From positions 1 to 64,000 of the forward strand of contig CANNHN010000013.1 of assembly GCA_947504725.1 (NCBI GenBank): 64,000 nucleotides of DNA, written 5' to 3'. The DNA comes from Bacteroidota bacterium (GTDB lineage: Bacteria; Bacteroidota; Bacteroidia; 2-12-FULL-35-15). Shown here piece after piece: positions 34,100 through 43,146 of this stretch. The notes below the pieces were generated by a model that saw only the letters and a program-made list of their open reading frames with translations, ran no database searches and was not told the origin of the DNA. The first letter of the stretch is position 1, and each line of letters starts with the position of its first letter. A program made the position numbers and the translations under genes.

Positions 34100-36049
34100 C
34101 TATTTTACGATTAATTTTTGGCTATACGTTTTGCCTTCAACAACTGCACTTACAAAATAAATTCCTGAAGTGTAAGAAGTAACATCTAATTGAAAAGTAT
34201 TGTTACCACCAACTAAATTTACAGCAGTAGAAGTAATTGCTTGTCCAACCATGTTGTAAACAGTAAGAGTAGCTTTAGTCGCTTTAGTAGCATTTAAAAC
34301 TAAATTTACATTACCATCAGCAGGGTTTGGGTATAAGTTGATTGCAGAAAGTAAATCATTTTCAGTAATAGAAGCACCGCAAGCTAAATCAGCTACTGGA
34401 ACTTTGTAATAAATAATGTTTGCTGGTCCAACTTGCGGATCAGGATTTGTTGCTCCAACACCGTGTCCTGGTGAACTGTCATCTTGCACAATTACATATA
34501 CATGTGAGTCATTGTCTTTTGCAATTGCACCGTATATCCCTTCATGAAAATCAAATCCTGGAACAGTATAATCAGGTTGAGTTAAGTCAATTGGGTCGCA
34601 CCAAGTTGCACCATTGTCGTCAGAACGCATCAAGTACTGGTGACGGAAACTTTTAGCAACGTTAGTTGGGTTAATTAAAGTTCCAGCAGGACCATATGTT
34701 CCACCAATATCATAACCTTCACCAGCATCATTGATTCCTTCGAAAACTGAACTGTACGTAACAAATAATTTACCGGTAGCATCAATACCTGCACTAGGGA
34801 AAGATGTTACGGAACGCTGGTATGTTCCCATGCCTAAAAGTGTTCCGGCTGGATCTACATAAGTATTTAAAAATCCATCAGAATTGTAATCTTTTGCACC
34901 AGCAATTAAAATAGGAGAATTTGGAAGCATTGATTCGTTCCAATACATTAAACCATCAGTATATGGGAAATAAGATAAAGCTGCGCCATCACCAAGAACA
35001 AGCATTCTTCCGTAAAATACGTGCGCATTGTTACTAGCATCCAAAACTACGTTTACAGAAGCATCTGAAGTTTCAACTGTGTCAGGAGCACCATCAGCAG
35101 GGTTTGTATCACCTGTTGTCATTAATGTAGCATCAAACAAGGGAATAGCAAATTGCTTTACAATTGTTTTTGTCCAAGTGTTTCCGTTATCAGTTGATTT
35201 AATCATAACAACATCCACATCAAATCCACCAGCAACAATAACTACTGTTGAACCGTTTGCGTCAATTGAATAAGAATCTCCACCAAAACCAAGGTAAGAA
35301 GCAGAATCAATTTGAGGAATAACAGTTCTTAATTTATCCCAAGTAACACCACCATCTAAAGAGCGAGAATATGCAATTGCACCATCTTGACCGAAGTATG
35401 GAGTTGTACCAATACCAGATGTTTGAGAAATAACGTGAAGTGTTTGGTTTGTTGGTCCACCAACTGAAACACGAGACCATACATCAGGGAAACCCAACGC
35501 TGATTCTGTCCACGTTCCAGTTCCTTTAACAGGACGTGTCGCAACGTGAATATCACTTGCTTCGTGAGAAACAACAACTTCACCTCCAGTACCAGTTACA
35601 CCAATATTTGTAAAACCCGTTCTAACAGATTCGATACGAACAGTTGGTGAAGCCATCCAAGATGTCCCATCAAAATAGTTGTATCCTGTACCTCTGTCAG
35701 CCCAAGCAGGGTCAGCAGCAAACGTCCACGTTGCAGATATTGTTCCGTCAGCATTTTTTACAAGACGGTTACAAACTGAACAGTTTGTTTGACTTTGATA
35801 TTCTGTTGTGCCAATAACAGCAGAAGTAAATGCTTTGTTTTGAGGTGGTGTTTTTGCTTGTCCACGTAAGCTGTAAACCATTGATTCGAAAGCATCCGTG
35901 CTTCCTCCAACAATTTCCATGTTGGGTACTAGCTTCGTTTGCTTTGCAGCGATAGGGTTAACTTTTTGGAGGGTAAAAGCAGATGGCGCTTGTGCAAAAG
36001 CAGTGCTTCCAACTCCAATAGCTAGCCCAATTAGTAAGTATTTTTTCAT
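34100..36049 (-). CDS. T9SS type A secreted protein with sialidase-like repeats
   Basis: 649 aa. Signal peptide residues 1-19 (cut after AFA); a large beta-rich domain with Asp-box-like repeats (DGGVTWDKL, SDDNGATWCD, TDNGNTWTK) as in BNR/sialidase-fold propellers; and a C-terminal type A sorting domain (NLYPNPADGNVNLVL, VYNMVGQ, YTSGIYFVSAVVEGKTYSQKLIVK) that directs export by the type IX system. Catalytic sialidase residues are not evident, so an enzymatic role is doubtful. A consensus promoter lies just upstream. Confidence 0.88.
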   Translation of the reverse strand: MKKYLLIGLAIGVGSTAFAQAPSAFTLQKVNPIAAKQTKLVPNMEIVGGSTDAFESMVYSLRGQAKTPPQNKAFTSAVIGTTEYQSQTNCSVCNRLVKNADGTISATWTFAADPAWADRGTGYNYFDGTSWMASPTVRIESVRTGFTNIGVTGTGGEVVVSHEASDIHVATRPVKGTGTWTESALGFPDVWSRVSVGGPTNQTLHVISQTSGIGTTPYFGQDGAIAYSRSLDGGVTWDKLRTVIPQIDSASYLGFGGDSYSIDANGSTVVIVAGGFDVDVVMIKSTDNGNTWTKTIVKQFAIPLFDATLMTTGDTNPADGAPDTVETSDASVNVVLDASNNAHVFYGRMLVLGDGAALSYFPYTDGLMYWNESMLPNSPILIAGAKDYNSDGFLNTYVDPAGTLLGMGTYQRSVTSFPSAGIDATGKLFVTYSSVFEGINDAGEGYDIGGTYGPAGTLINPTNVAKSFRHQYLMRSDDNGATWCDPIDLTQPDYTVPGFDFHEGIYGAIAKDNDSHVYVIVQDDSSPGHGVGATNPDPQVGPANIIYYKVPVADLACGASITENDLLSAINLYPNPADGNVNLVLNATKATKATLTVYNMVGQAITSTAVNLVGGNNTFQLDVTSYTSGIYFVSAVVEGKTYSQKLIVK

Positions 36050-36092
36050 AGCATTTAAAATTTTAGATTAATTGAGGGTTAAAACTAGTATA

Positions 36093-36123
36093 CAAATATA
36101 ATGTAATGACAATAATATGCAAA
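36093..36123 (-). promoter_or_regulatory. Consensus Bacteroidota promoter of the T9SS type A gene
   Basis: On the minus strand TTTG (36120-36123), 19 bases, TATATTTG (36093-36100), a perfect match to consensus. The predicted start is about 36 bases before the ATG at 36049. A 7-bp inverted repeat (36129-36146) lies directly upstream and could be an operator. Confidence 0.75.
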
Positions 36124-36171
36124 TATTTGATTGATTCTTATCAATCTTTGTTGATAAATTAGGAGTTGAAC

Positions 36172-36186
36172 CCCGAATGAATCGGG
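36172..36186. repeat. CCCGA-N5-TCGGG inverted repeat
   Basis: A GC-rich 5-bp hairpin in the 273-base AT-rich gap upstream of the T9SS gene. It resembles the hairpins at 755-774 and 24698-24713. The remainder of the gap (36187-36322) holds no ORF that I can support. Confidence 0.4.
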
Positions 36187-36322
36187 ACAGGTGCAAATGC
36201 TGCCAATTAAAAGCATTTTGATTCAGCTTTGGCTGACGATAGAAAAAGAGGAATGTATAGTGTCACACTAAGCACTCTGCGTTGAAACAGACATTATCGA
36301 AGTGTTCTATTGAGAATACCTA

Positions 36323-37126
36323 TTAGGATTTTGCCTTAACAGTAATACTAAAATGCTTTTTTGGAATACTGTTATCTGGAATGTATTCTGCATTCTTTAT
36401 TCCTTTACAATATATAGCACATAATGTATTTGAAACTCTGTAAAGATTGTTGATTTTATCATTTGGTGTTCCGTCTAGTATTCCTCTCAACACATCCCAT
36501 CGAATATCACAAGGATTGTTTCCGTAATCGTGCCATACTATAATTGAGTTTTCATCTTTTAATAATTCAAATGCATTTTTAGTGTCGCTCATCACACTTT
36601 CGTAATGATGGTCGCCATCAATAAAAATCAAATCAAATTTTTGATTCATCGATTTATAATCATAAGTAAGAGAATTGCCCTGAAGGTGCGTTACATTTTG
36701 TAATGATTTTGAAAAATGACGATGCAAATCCACATATTTTTTATCCAAGCCCATCTCTAACATGGTAGCGTCAGGTAAATTTAGTGTCACACAGTTTTTA
36801 GCAACACTTGCAACATTGCTAACACTTTCTCCTCGCCATGTACCAATTTCAAAATAATCACAATTCGGTTTTGATGCCGCTAAGCCTTTTAATAAAGCTA
36901 AGTCGATAGGAGTAGAGCCTCCATCTAGAGCAGCATAAGGTTCAATTGTAATGTCAAGCGTAGGAAGTAATTCTGTTATTTCAACAGCTTTTAGTCCTTT
37001 ATCTAACTTGTATTTTTTAAAAACTTCATTTTTATTAACGTTATCATCGTCCAGTACTTTATTTAAAAGTGCAGGTTGTTTTAATATTAATGAAAGTGCT
37101 TTAAAAAGTTTAGATATTTTGTTCAT
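36323..37126 (-). CDS. SAM-dependent methyltransferase (class I, Methyltransf_24 type)
   Basis: 267 aa, cytoplasmic. The N-terminal 85 residues are family-specific; the Rossmann methyltransferase core has motif I FEIGTWRGESVSNVA (about 105-119) and the DLIFIDGDHHYESVMSD motif typical of Methyltransf_24-like enzymes. The substrate is unknown; association with a glycosyltransferase suggests modification of a glycan or a glycosylated metabolite. Two bases separate it from the glycosyltransferase gene. Confidence 0.8.
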   Translation of the reverse strand: MNKISKLFKALSLILKQPALLNKVLDDDNVNKNEVFKKYKLDKGLKAVEITELLPTLDITIEPYAALDGGSTPIDLALLKGLAASKPNCDYFEIGTWRGESVSNVASVAKNCVTLNLPDATMLEMGLDKKYVDLHRHFSKSLQNVTHLQGNSLTYDYKSMNQKFDLIFIDGDHHYESVMSDTKNAFELLKDENSIIVWHDYGNNPCDIRWDVLRGILDGTPNDKINNLYRVSNTLCAIYCKGIKNAEYIPDNSIPKKHFSITVKAKS

Positions 37127-37128
37127 GT

Positions 37129-38310
37129 TTATATTGTTGCTAAAATTCGCTGATACAAATCAACAAATTTTTCTCCTACTTTTTGGTAACTGAAATTATT
37201 AATTGCATAGTTACTCAATTCTTCCGAATTATATTTTCCTTCTTTAATTTTATCAATGGCTTTGTTTAAGGCATTCAATAAGCCTTCCTCATCCAAAGGT
37301 TCTACCAATATTCCTAAGTTGTCGGTAATGTGCTCGGGTATACCGCCAGCTGTAGACGATACAATTGGAATTCCACTTGCTAAAGCCTCCACCATCACAC
37401 ATGGTAAGTTTTCATAATTGCTAAACAGTAAAAAACAGTTGGCGTTACGCATGATTTTAGCAACTTCAGCAGTTGTTTTTGTGCCATCAAAAAAGGCAAA
37501 TGTTTTATGTATCCCTAAATCAGTCGCAGTTTTAATATGTGGCGTAGCATCACCATCACCAATAAACCAAATTTCAAAATCGTTACGAAGTTTAGAAAGT
37601 TTTTCGGTAGCTCGCAACATCCCTGAAACATTTTTATGTGCATCGTCTAACGTGGAGATGTGAACTATTTTAATTTTTTCGGTTTGATTTTTATCCTTTG
37701 CAGGATGAAACAATTTAGTATCCGTTACATTGTAAATAATTTCATAGTTGCTATCAAATCCATGATTGATCATAGCATCTTGTAAGTCCTTTGATACTGG
37801 AGTAATGCAGTTAGCATTTCGAGCAATCTTTTTGGAAAGGATTTTTTGAATCCAACTCTGGTGTGTGTTTTTAGAAGGTAAGTAACCGGTCCAGTTTTCG
37901 GTAATGATATAAGGAATACCTTTTGATTTTTTTAAATACCAAGCAATTACTCCGGCAGGATATAATATATTGTGATGCACTAAATCAATAGCGTTAAATT
38001 TTTGATTCACAATTTTTAATCCTATCAAATGTGCTTTGATATATCTATTCGCTTTTTGAAGTTGAGACAAAAGCGGAATAGAATGGGTCACTTTTTTATA
38101 ATACACATTTATCGTGTGAACATTATTTAAATCAGATTCTACAATTTCAAATTTCTCTTTGTTTTTGGCATCCGAACATACATATAAAGCAATAACATTT
38201 TGATAAATCGCTACCGCTTCAGCATGCTTTTGAACAAAATTACCAAGCGTAGGCAAAACCCTGTTAGGATACCAGCTAGATAAAAATAAAATATTTAATT
38301 TTTTGTTCAT
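37129..38310 (-). CDS. Glycosyltransferase family 4
   Basis: 393 aa, GT-B fold. The N-terminal SWYPNRVLPTLGNFVQKHAEA opening, acceptor-domain features and the donor-domain motif EALASGIPIVSSTAGGIPEHI (E-x7-E-type, about 315-335) identify a GT4 glycosyltransferase, which adds a sugar from a nucleotide-sugar donor to a glycan or lipid. It overlaps the upstream P-type ATPase gene by 4 bases and is followed by the methyltransferase gene. Confidence 0.9.
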   Translation of the reverse strand: MNKKLNILFLSSWYPNRVLPTLGNFVQKHAEAVAIYQNVIALYVCSDAKNKEKFEIVESDLNNVHTINVYYKKVTHSIPLLSQLQKANRYIKAHLIGLKIVNQKFNAIDLVHHNILYPAGVIAWYLKKSKGIPYIITENWTGYLPSKNTHQSWIQKILSKKIARNANCITPVSKDLQDAMINHGFDSNYEIIYNVTDTKLFHPAKDKNQTEKIKIVHISTLDDAHKNVSGMLRATEKLSKLRNDFEIWFIGDGDATPHIKTATDLGIHKTFAFFDGTKTTAEVAKIMRNANCFLLFSNYENLPCVMVEALASGIPIVSSTAGGIPEHITDNLGILVEPLDEEGLLNALNKAIDKIKEGKYNSEELSNYAINNFSYQKVGEKFVDLYQRILATI

Positions 38311-40451
38311 TTCAATTTCTTAGTCTTTAGTCTGATTGAATTCCCAATCACAATCACATCCGAAAAAGCCATAGCCAACGCACCCACCATAGGATTCATA
38401 AATCCAGCAACTGCAATTGGAATTGCTACAACATTATAGAAGAAAGCCCAAAATAAATTTTGCTTAATAGTGGTTAACGTATGTTTGCTAATTAAATGTG
38501 CTTCTGCCAGAGAAGATAAATCGTTGTGCTTTAACAAAATAATTTGTGCCGATTGAATTGCCACTTGTGTTGCATTACTTAAAGATATTCCTACACTTGC
38601 TTTTGCTAATGCAGGAGCATCATTAATTCCATCGCCTACCATTGCGGTGGCATTTTCGGAGTTTAGTTTTTCTATAATGATTAATTTTTGAGCAGGAGAT
38701 TGTTCGCTGTATACATTTGAAATTCCTACTTTTTCAGCAAGTGCATGGCATTTAGCTTTCGTATCTCCACTTAATAAAATACTATTTATTCCAGCTGCTT
38801 GAAGCGATGCAATGCTTTCTTTTACATTCTCCTTTAGCTCATCTGCTAAATCTAACGTTGCAATTAATTTTCCGTTTTTAAGAATGTATGCGTTGTGTGA
38901 ATTGTCTTCCGTTAATTCTTTTGCAATTTTATAAGAACCAATTTTGTATTCGTTTTTATCAGCATCAACAGCCGTAATTCCTTGTCCTTTTTCTTCGCTG
39001 ATGTTTATAAATGCTTTTGTAACAACTGTTCCTTTTAATTCTTTTACAATCGATTTTGCAATAGGGTGGGAGGAATGCTGTTCCAACTGAAATAAAATTT
39101 CTTTCACTTCTAGTTCAGTTGTATCAAAGCAAGTAATATTTTTAATTTGAAATTCTCCAGTTGTTAGGGTTCCTGTTTTATCAAAAACAATGCTTTTAAT
39201 TTTTGCAAACTCTTCCAACGTGTTTCCACCTTTAATTAAAATACCTCTTTTAGCAGCTCTACCAATTCCCACCATCACAGCAGTTGGTGTGGCTAATCCC
39301 ATGGCACACGGACAAGATATTACAAGTACCGCAATGCTTCTCATAATGGCATCTTGCATGGTTACATGAAATCCAAAATAGGTAACACAAAAAGTAAGAA
39401 TGGAAATCCCTAACACTACAGGAACAAAAATGGCAGATATTTTATCTCCCAATTTTTGAATATTCGGTTTAGCTTGTTGAGCTTTTTTTACAAGATCAAT
39501 AATTTTAGAAAGAGTGGTATCGTTTCCAACTTGTTCAGCACGCATTCTAAAATTTCCACTCAATAAAATTGTTCCGCCAATTACTTTATCGGAAATTGTT
39601 TTTTCAGAAGGAATACTTTCTCCAGTCAACATTGCTTCGTCAATACTAGCTTCACCCGAAATAATTTCTCCATCTACTGGAACTTTGTCGCCAGTATTTA
39701 CTTGTAATAGTGCGCCAACAGGAATGTCTTTGTAATTGATTTCGGTAATCACTTCTTTGCCAAATTGTAATCCTATAATTTTTGCGGTACTTACGCTTAA
39801 AGCGGATAAGTCTTTAATAGCAGAAGTAGTTTGTTTCACCGAACGATGTTCCAACACATTACCTAATAGAACTAGTGTAATAATAGTAGCCGTAGTTTCA
39901 AAAAACAGAAAGTTGTGTGTTTGGTGAGTATCATATAAATACATTCCAGCCAGGCTATATATAAACGCTGCGGTAGAACCAATAAAAATCAAAACATCCA
40001 TATTAGGAACCCCTATTCTTACGGAGCCGAAAGCGCTTTTTCCAAATTGCATGATTCCTATTATAAAAACAGGCAAGCAGAGAGTTAGTTGAACATAAGG
40101 TTGGTTCAAGATAAATCCATGACTAAAGATCATGTGACTAAAAAACAGAACAATGGTAAAAGGCAGGGTAAAGTAAAATCGTTTTTCGATGGATGACATT
40201 TTGCCTTCGTTTTCTTCCTTTACTTTACTGTCAATTACTTTGTAGCCAAGACTATGAATGTCTTTTATCGCAGAAGTAAGCTTGTTTTTGTTTTGAAGGA
40301 AAAAAGTGGCTTCCCCAGTAGCAAAATCAACATGGACATTCTCCATACCACTCTTTTTCAGACTTTTGGTAATCCCCATGGCGCAATTGGCGCAATCCAT
40401 GCCCTCGATATGCAGTATAGTATTTTGTTGGGCAGTGTCCATTTCCTGCAA
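38307..40451 (-). CDS. Heavy-metal (copper-type) P1B ATPase
   Basis: 714 aa, inner-membrane cation pump. One N-terminal HMA domain with GMDCANC (Cys20 and Cys23), eight membrane helices, the TGES actuator loop, the CPC metal-site motif in SCPCAMGLATPT, the phosphorylation motif DKTGT and the GDGINDAPAL hinge. The CPC motif and HMA sequence indicate Cu(I) (possibly Ag) transport. No copper chaperone or regulator is adjacent; instead it is translationally coupled to glycosyltransferase and methyltransferase genes. Confidence 0.92.
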   Translation of the reverse strand: MQEMDTAQQNTILHIEGMDCANCAMGITKSLKKSGMENVHVDFATGEATFFLQNKNKLTSAIKDIHSLGYKVIDSKVKEENEGKMSSIEKRFYFTLPFTIVLFFSHMIFSHGFILNQPYVQLTLCLPVFIIGIMQFGKSAFGSVRIGVPNMDVLIFIGSTAAFIYSLAGMYLYDTHQTHNFLFFETTATIITLVLLGNVLEHRSVKQTTSAIKDLSALSVSTAKIIGLQFGKEVITEINYKDIPVGALLQVNTGDKVPVDGEIISGEASIDEAMLTGESIPSEKTISDKVIGGTILLSGNFRMRAEQVGNDTTLSKIIDLVKKAQQAKPNIQKLGDKISAIFVPVVLGISILTFCVTYFGFHVTMQDAIMRSIAVLVISCPCAMGLATPTAVMVGIGRAAKRGILIKGGNTLEEFAKIKSIVFDKTGTLTTGEFQIKNITCFDTTELEVKEILFQLEQHSSHPIAKSIVKELKGTVVTKAFINISEEKGQGITAVDADKNEYKIGSYKIAKELTEDNSHNAYILKNGKLIATLDLADELKENVKESIASLQAAGINSILLSGDTKAKCHALAEKVGISNVYSEQSPAQKLIIIEKLNSENATAMVGDGINDAPALAKASVGISLSNATQVAIQSAQIILLKHNDLSSLAEAHLISKHTLTTIKQNLFWAFFYNVVAIPIAVAGFMNPMVGALAMAFSDVIVIGNSIRLKTKKLK

Positions 40452-40508
40452 AATTACTAATTATTGATGGCTATTAGGGGAGAAAAGGGTCAAATATTTG
40501 CTTTTAAG

Positions 40509-40539
40509 TTTCGTGCAATTATAAAAAATTCTATCTTTG
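40509..40539 (+). promoter_or_regulatory. Promoter of tRNA-His
   Basis: TTTC (40509-40512), 19 bases, TATCTTTG (40532-40539). One mismatch to consensus at -33 and a perfect -7. The predicted start lies about 11 bases before the tRNA. Confidence 0.6.
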
Positions 40540-40556
40540 CACCCTCAAAATACTAT

Positions 40557-40632
40557 GGTGGCCATAGTTCAGTTGGTTAGAATATCGGTTTGTGGTACCG
40601 AGGGTCGTGGGTTCGAGCCCCATTGGCCACCC
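40557..40632 (+). tRNA. tRNA-His (GTG)
   Basis: 76 bases with acceptor stem GGTGGCC/GGCCACC, discriminator C, anticodon loop TTGTGGT giving GTG, and T arm GGGTTCGAGCCCC. It stands alone between the P-type ATPase gene and a terminator. Confidence 0.96.
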
Positions 40633-40633
40633 T

Positions 40634-40669
40634 TAAAAAAAGCTTTGCATTTATGCAAAGCTTTTTTTT
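40634..40669. terminator. Bidirectional intrinsic terminator
   Basis: A near-perfect 17-bp palindrome AAAAAAAGCTTTGCAT-TT-ATGCAAAGCTTTTTTT with A- and T-runs on either side. It serves tRNA-His on the plus strand and the gene at 40668 on the minus strand, whose stop overlaps its end. Confidence 0.9.
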
Positions 40670-42110
40670 ATGCTTTATTCCCCATCCACTCATGAAAAGG
40701 TATCAATTCAGGACTATAATGTTCCCAGGATGTAGGTTTGCCTTTTATTGATAGGTCTTTTAGCATTTTAGGTATTGTTTTGTTTTCTTTTTTATATGTA
40801 AAGCCATCTTTCTCTAATTCTCTTAATAACTTTACAATCATTATATCTCTATGTTTAATTTCAGAGTTCTTTTCATGTCGTTGAACATATTTTCTTAATG
40901 TTTCTAATAAGCGCGATGCCTCATCAATTTTTCCTAGCTCAATGCATAGCATAATGTTCATGATTCGTAATGAAATATTCCACCTTGATTTTTCTTTTTC
41001 AATTTCAAGGGATTTGTTTAAAAGAGTGTAAGATTGTTTGTATTGCTTTTGAGCAAAAAGCAATGAAGACTTATAGTAAATATATTTTGCTCCAGTAAAT
41101 TGTCCACTATCTATCAATTTGTGTTTTAATAGCTCATTTAAACAAACTGTTGCTTTTTCATATTTTTTATGATAGAAATATATGTGAAATTCTTGATCTT
41201 TCGATAAAAGATAGTTGTTGCTATTTTCTATATAATGTTTTTGTGCTTCTTTAGCGTATTTTGATGCCTCATTAAAATTTTCTGTAAAAGTTTTGTATTG
41301 ACTTAAGTTAATTAAGACGTTTCCTAATCGTTCTTCTCTGTAAACAACGGGAGAGTTTTTTACAATGCTATATAGCGTTTTACAATACTTAGCTGAAATT
41401 GTATATTTTTTTTGTTTCTCAAAATAAAACATTAAAATAATATGTAAATAATAATTTATTTGTTGTGATTTATAGGTTTGATAATCTTCCTTTAGTTGCC
41501 TTATTGCTCTTAGTATGTATTTATGAAAGGCTTTGTTATTATTGAATTTCATCAGATTGTTATTTATAATGATTTTAAAATAACAATCATTAGCAAAATA
41601 GGACCTTTTTTGACACATTTCATAAAATGAAATTTCTTGATCAATTTTCATAAATTGATTCGCACCTTCTTTTAATGCAAATACGTATTTTTTAAGAAGT
41701 AATCCCTCTAGTAATACTTCGTATACTTCATTTTTTTTTGCTTCTGCAATTATTGAATTTAAAAATATTTTGAAAGGTCCTGTTCTGTTTTGGTTTAAAG
41801 TTTTTGAAATAACTCTCGCTAAAAGAATTTTCTTCTTTAATCGAAGTAAGGTTTGATCGTGAGGAGAAAAGTTTCCTTTGTTTTGTATGTGATAATCAGA
41901 AGTAAGTATGTCTGTTATTTGATTAAATGCTCTTGATTTAAGCATTCTGTTTACATTCAAATCGCCTGAATTTGGATTTGCTATATTTTGAATGTACTTG
42001 CAAATAAGTAAATTATCCGAAGAATCGATTATAGAATAATGATTGAGAATTGATTTTCTTTCAGAATCATTTAAATTAAGCATTAAGTCGTCAATATATG
42101 GGAAGGGCAT
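40668..42110 (-). CDS. TPR-like helical protein, 480 aa, unrecognised
   Basis: No catalytic domain, signal peptide or membrane helix is visible. Residues from about 195 to 430 have a helix-turn-helix periodicity with TPR-like spacing (ISAKYCKTLYSIVKN; FTENFNEASKYAKEAQKHYIEN; YKQSYTLLNKSLEIEKEK; GKIDEASRLLETLRKYV), so the protein is probably an alpha-solenoid scaffold. It ends HYSPELIPFHEWMGNKA. It is divergent from the two tandem small-protein genes across a 382-base spacer; whether they act together is unknown. Confidence 0.7.
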   Translation of the reverse strand: MPFPYIDDLMLNLNDSERKSILNHYSIIDSSDNLLICKYIQNIANPNSGDLNVNRMLKSRAFNQITDILTSDYHIQNKGNFSPHDQTLLRLKKKILLARVISKTLNQNRTGPFKIFLNSIIAEAKKNEVYEVLLEGLLLKKYVFALKEGANQFMKIDQEISFYEMCQKRSYFANDCYFKIIINNNLMKFNNNKAFHKYILRAIRQLKEDYQTYKSQQINYYLHIILMFYFEKQKKYTISAKYCKTLYSIVKNSPVVYREERLGNVLINLSQYKTFTENFNEASKYAKEAQKHYIENSNNYLLSKDQEFHIYFYHKKYEKATVCLNELLKHKLIDSGQFTGAKYIYYKSSLLFAQKQYKQSYTLLNKSLEIEKEKSRWNISLRIMNIMLCIELGKIDEASRLLETLRKYVQRHEKNSEIKHRDIMIVKLLRELEKDGFTYKKENKTIPKMLKDLSIKGKPTSWEHYSPELIPFHEWMGNKA

Positions 42111-42492
42111 CTTAGTGTAAATTGATTTATTGTTTCATTGTTGAGTAAAAAGAGTTGTATTGTTTTGTAGTTTCTAATATTTATAAGTGTTTTAGAGATG
42201 TTACACATCCGAATTGTTTGTCCATTGTAAAATAATTTAATAGTATAATCTTTGTAATGTAAAATTAGTTCTTTTTATTAATGCGACCATTGAGTTTTGT
42301 GAGTATTTCTATAGATAAATTTAAACTTATGTAAAAAAATGGCCTTATTTATTAAATAATTGAATAAAATAAGAGCTTTTCAGAATGTTACATAAAGAGT
42401 CAATTTGTCCAAGGTTTTTCTGTTTTTGTTGCCTTACTTTGTCTTATATAAAATTAAGAAATAGTAATCCATAAATTTAAAAATAGAAAATC
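42111..42492. other. 382-base divergent intergenic region
   Basis: AT-rich spacer between the TPR-like gene and the tandem small-protein genes. The word TGTTACA occurs twice (near 42200 and 42385). I find no consensus promoter, hairpin terminator or ORF that I can support, although two divergent promoters must lie here. Confidence 0.5.
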
Positions 42493-42795
42493 ATGAAAAG
42501 TATATTAAAATTAGTAGTTAAAGGAGTATTAGTAATCGTTCTTTTTGCAGGTACATCTATTGCATTATCATCCGCAGGAGTGAAATCAGTAAATGAAGCA
42601 AAAGCGGCCGTATCTTATCAGGTAGTTTATCAATATTTAGTAAGTCGAGGTTACGAAGTAATAAGTTTAAAGCCAATAAATGGTTCAAAAGATTCAGATT
42701 GGATTGCACATACAGTAAAAAATCAAGTTCACTATTGGACAACTGTTGATGTTAGCGGCAATTCAATTATAGGAACCACAGATATAATTATGTAG
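42493..42795 (+). CDS. Small exported protein, member 1 of a tandem pair
   Basis: 100 aa with a clear signal peptide (positively charged start, hydrophobic residues 10-28, likely cleavage near ALSSA or KAAVS). The mature part of about 65 residues, VVYQYLVSRGYEVISLKPINGS onward, has no recognised family. Its C-terminal half is similar to the next gene: shared VYQY, GY-V-S, P--GS, W, TT and G--I-G. It is expected in the periplasm or outer surface. Function unknown. Confidence 0.75.
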   Translation: MKSILKLVVKGVLVIVLFAGTSIALSSAGVKSVNEAKAAVSYQVVYQYLVSRGYEVISLKPINGSKDSDWIAHTVKNQVHYWTTVDVSGNSIIGTTDIIM

Positions 42796-42817
42796 TAATT
42801 AAAATCAAACCAAGATT

Positions 42818-42916
42818 ATGACATTTTTTGAAATTTCGATTTTTGTTTCAGCTGTTTTTCTTGGTATTGCCTCACTTTTATATTCTTTTATATATGCAAG
42901 CAATAAACAAAATTAG
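42818..42916 (+). CDS. Possible 32-aa membrane peptide
   Basis: ATG 42818 opens a frame encoding a hydrophobic helix (residues 3-26, FFEISIFVSAVFLGIASLLY) and ending at TAG 42914. It overlaps the next gene in a different frame. It may be a separate small membrane protein, or the true N-terminus of the following gene if a frameshift lies near 42900-42915. Too short to be certain. Confidence 0.4.
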   Translation: MTFFEISIFVSAVFLGIASLLYSFIYASNKQN

Positions 42917-43136
42917 TTCGGAATTAAATACCACTGCTGCTAGTGTTTTGAGAAAAACAACTTACCGTCAAGTATATCAGTACATTCAGAAAAAGGGATA
43001 TACGGTTTGTAGTGTTACACCATTACACGGTAGTGAAAATTGGTTTGCAGTTTTAAGTGATAAAAAGAATTTTATACTTACAACAATTTTTGCACAAGGT
43101 AAAGAAATTGCTGGCTTTGAAGCGAAAGTGATGTAG
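42894..43136 (+). CDS. Small protein, member 2 of the tandem pair
   Basis: About 80 aa from ATG 42894. The frame can be extended to a TTG at 42828, which adds a hydrophobic stretch (FRFLFQLFFLVLPHFYILLY) like a signal. Residues YRQVYQYIQKKGYTVCSVTP onward resemble the protein encoded at 42493, including a common C-terminal G-I-G pattern and terminal Met. It is unclear whether it is exported through the TTG start, fused to the 32-aa ORF by a frameshift, or cytoplasmic. Function unknown. Confidence 0.6.
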   Translation: MQAINKISSELNTTAASVLRKTTYRQVYQYIQKKGYTVCSVTPLHGSENWFAVLSDKKNFILTTIFAQGKEIAGFEAKVM

Positions 43137-43146
43137 TTTTTTGGGT

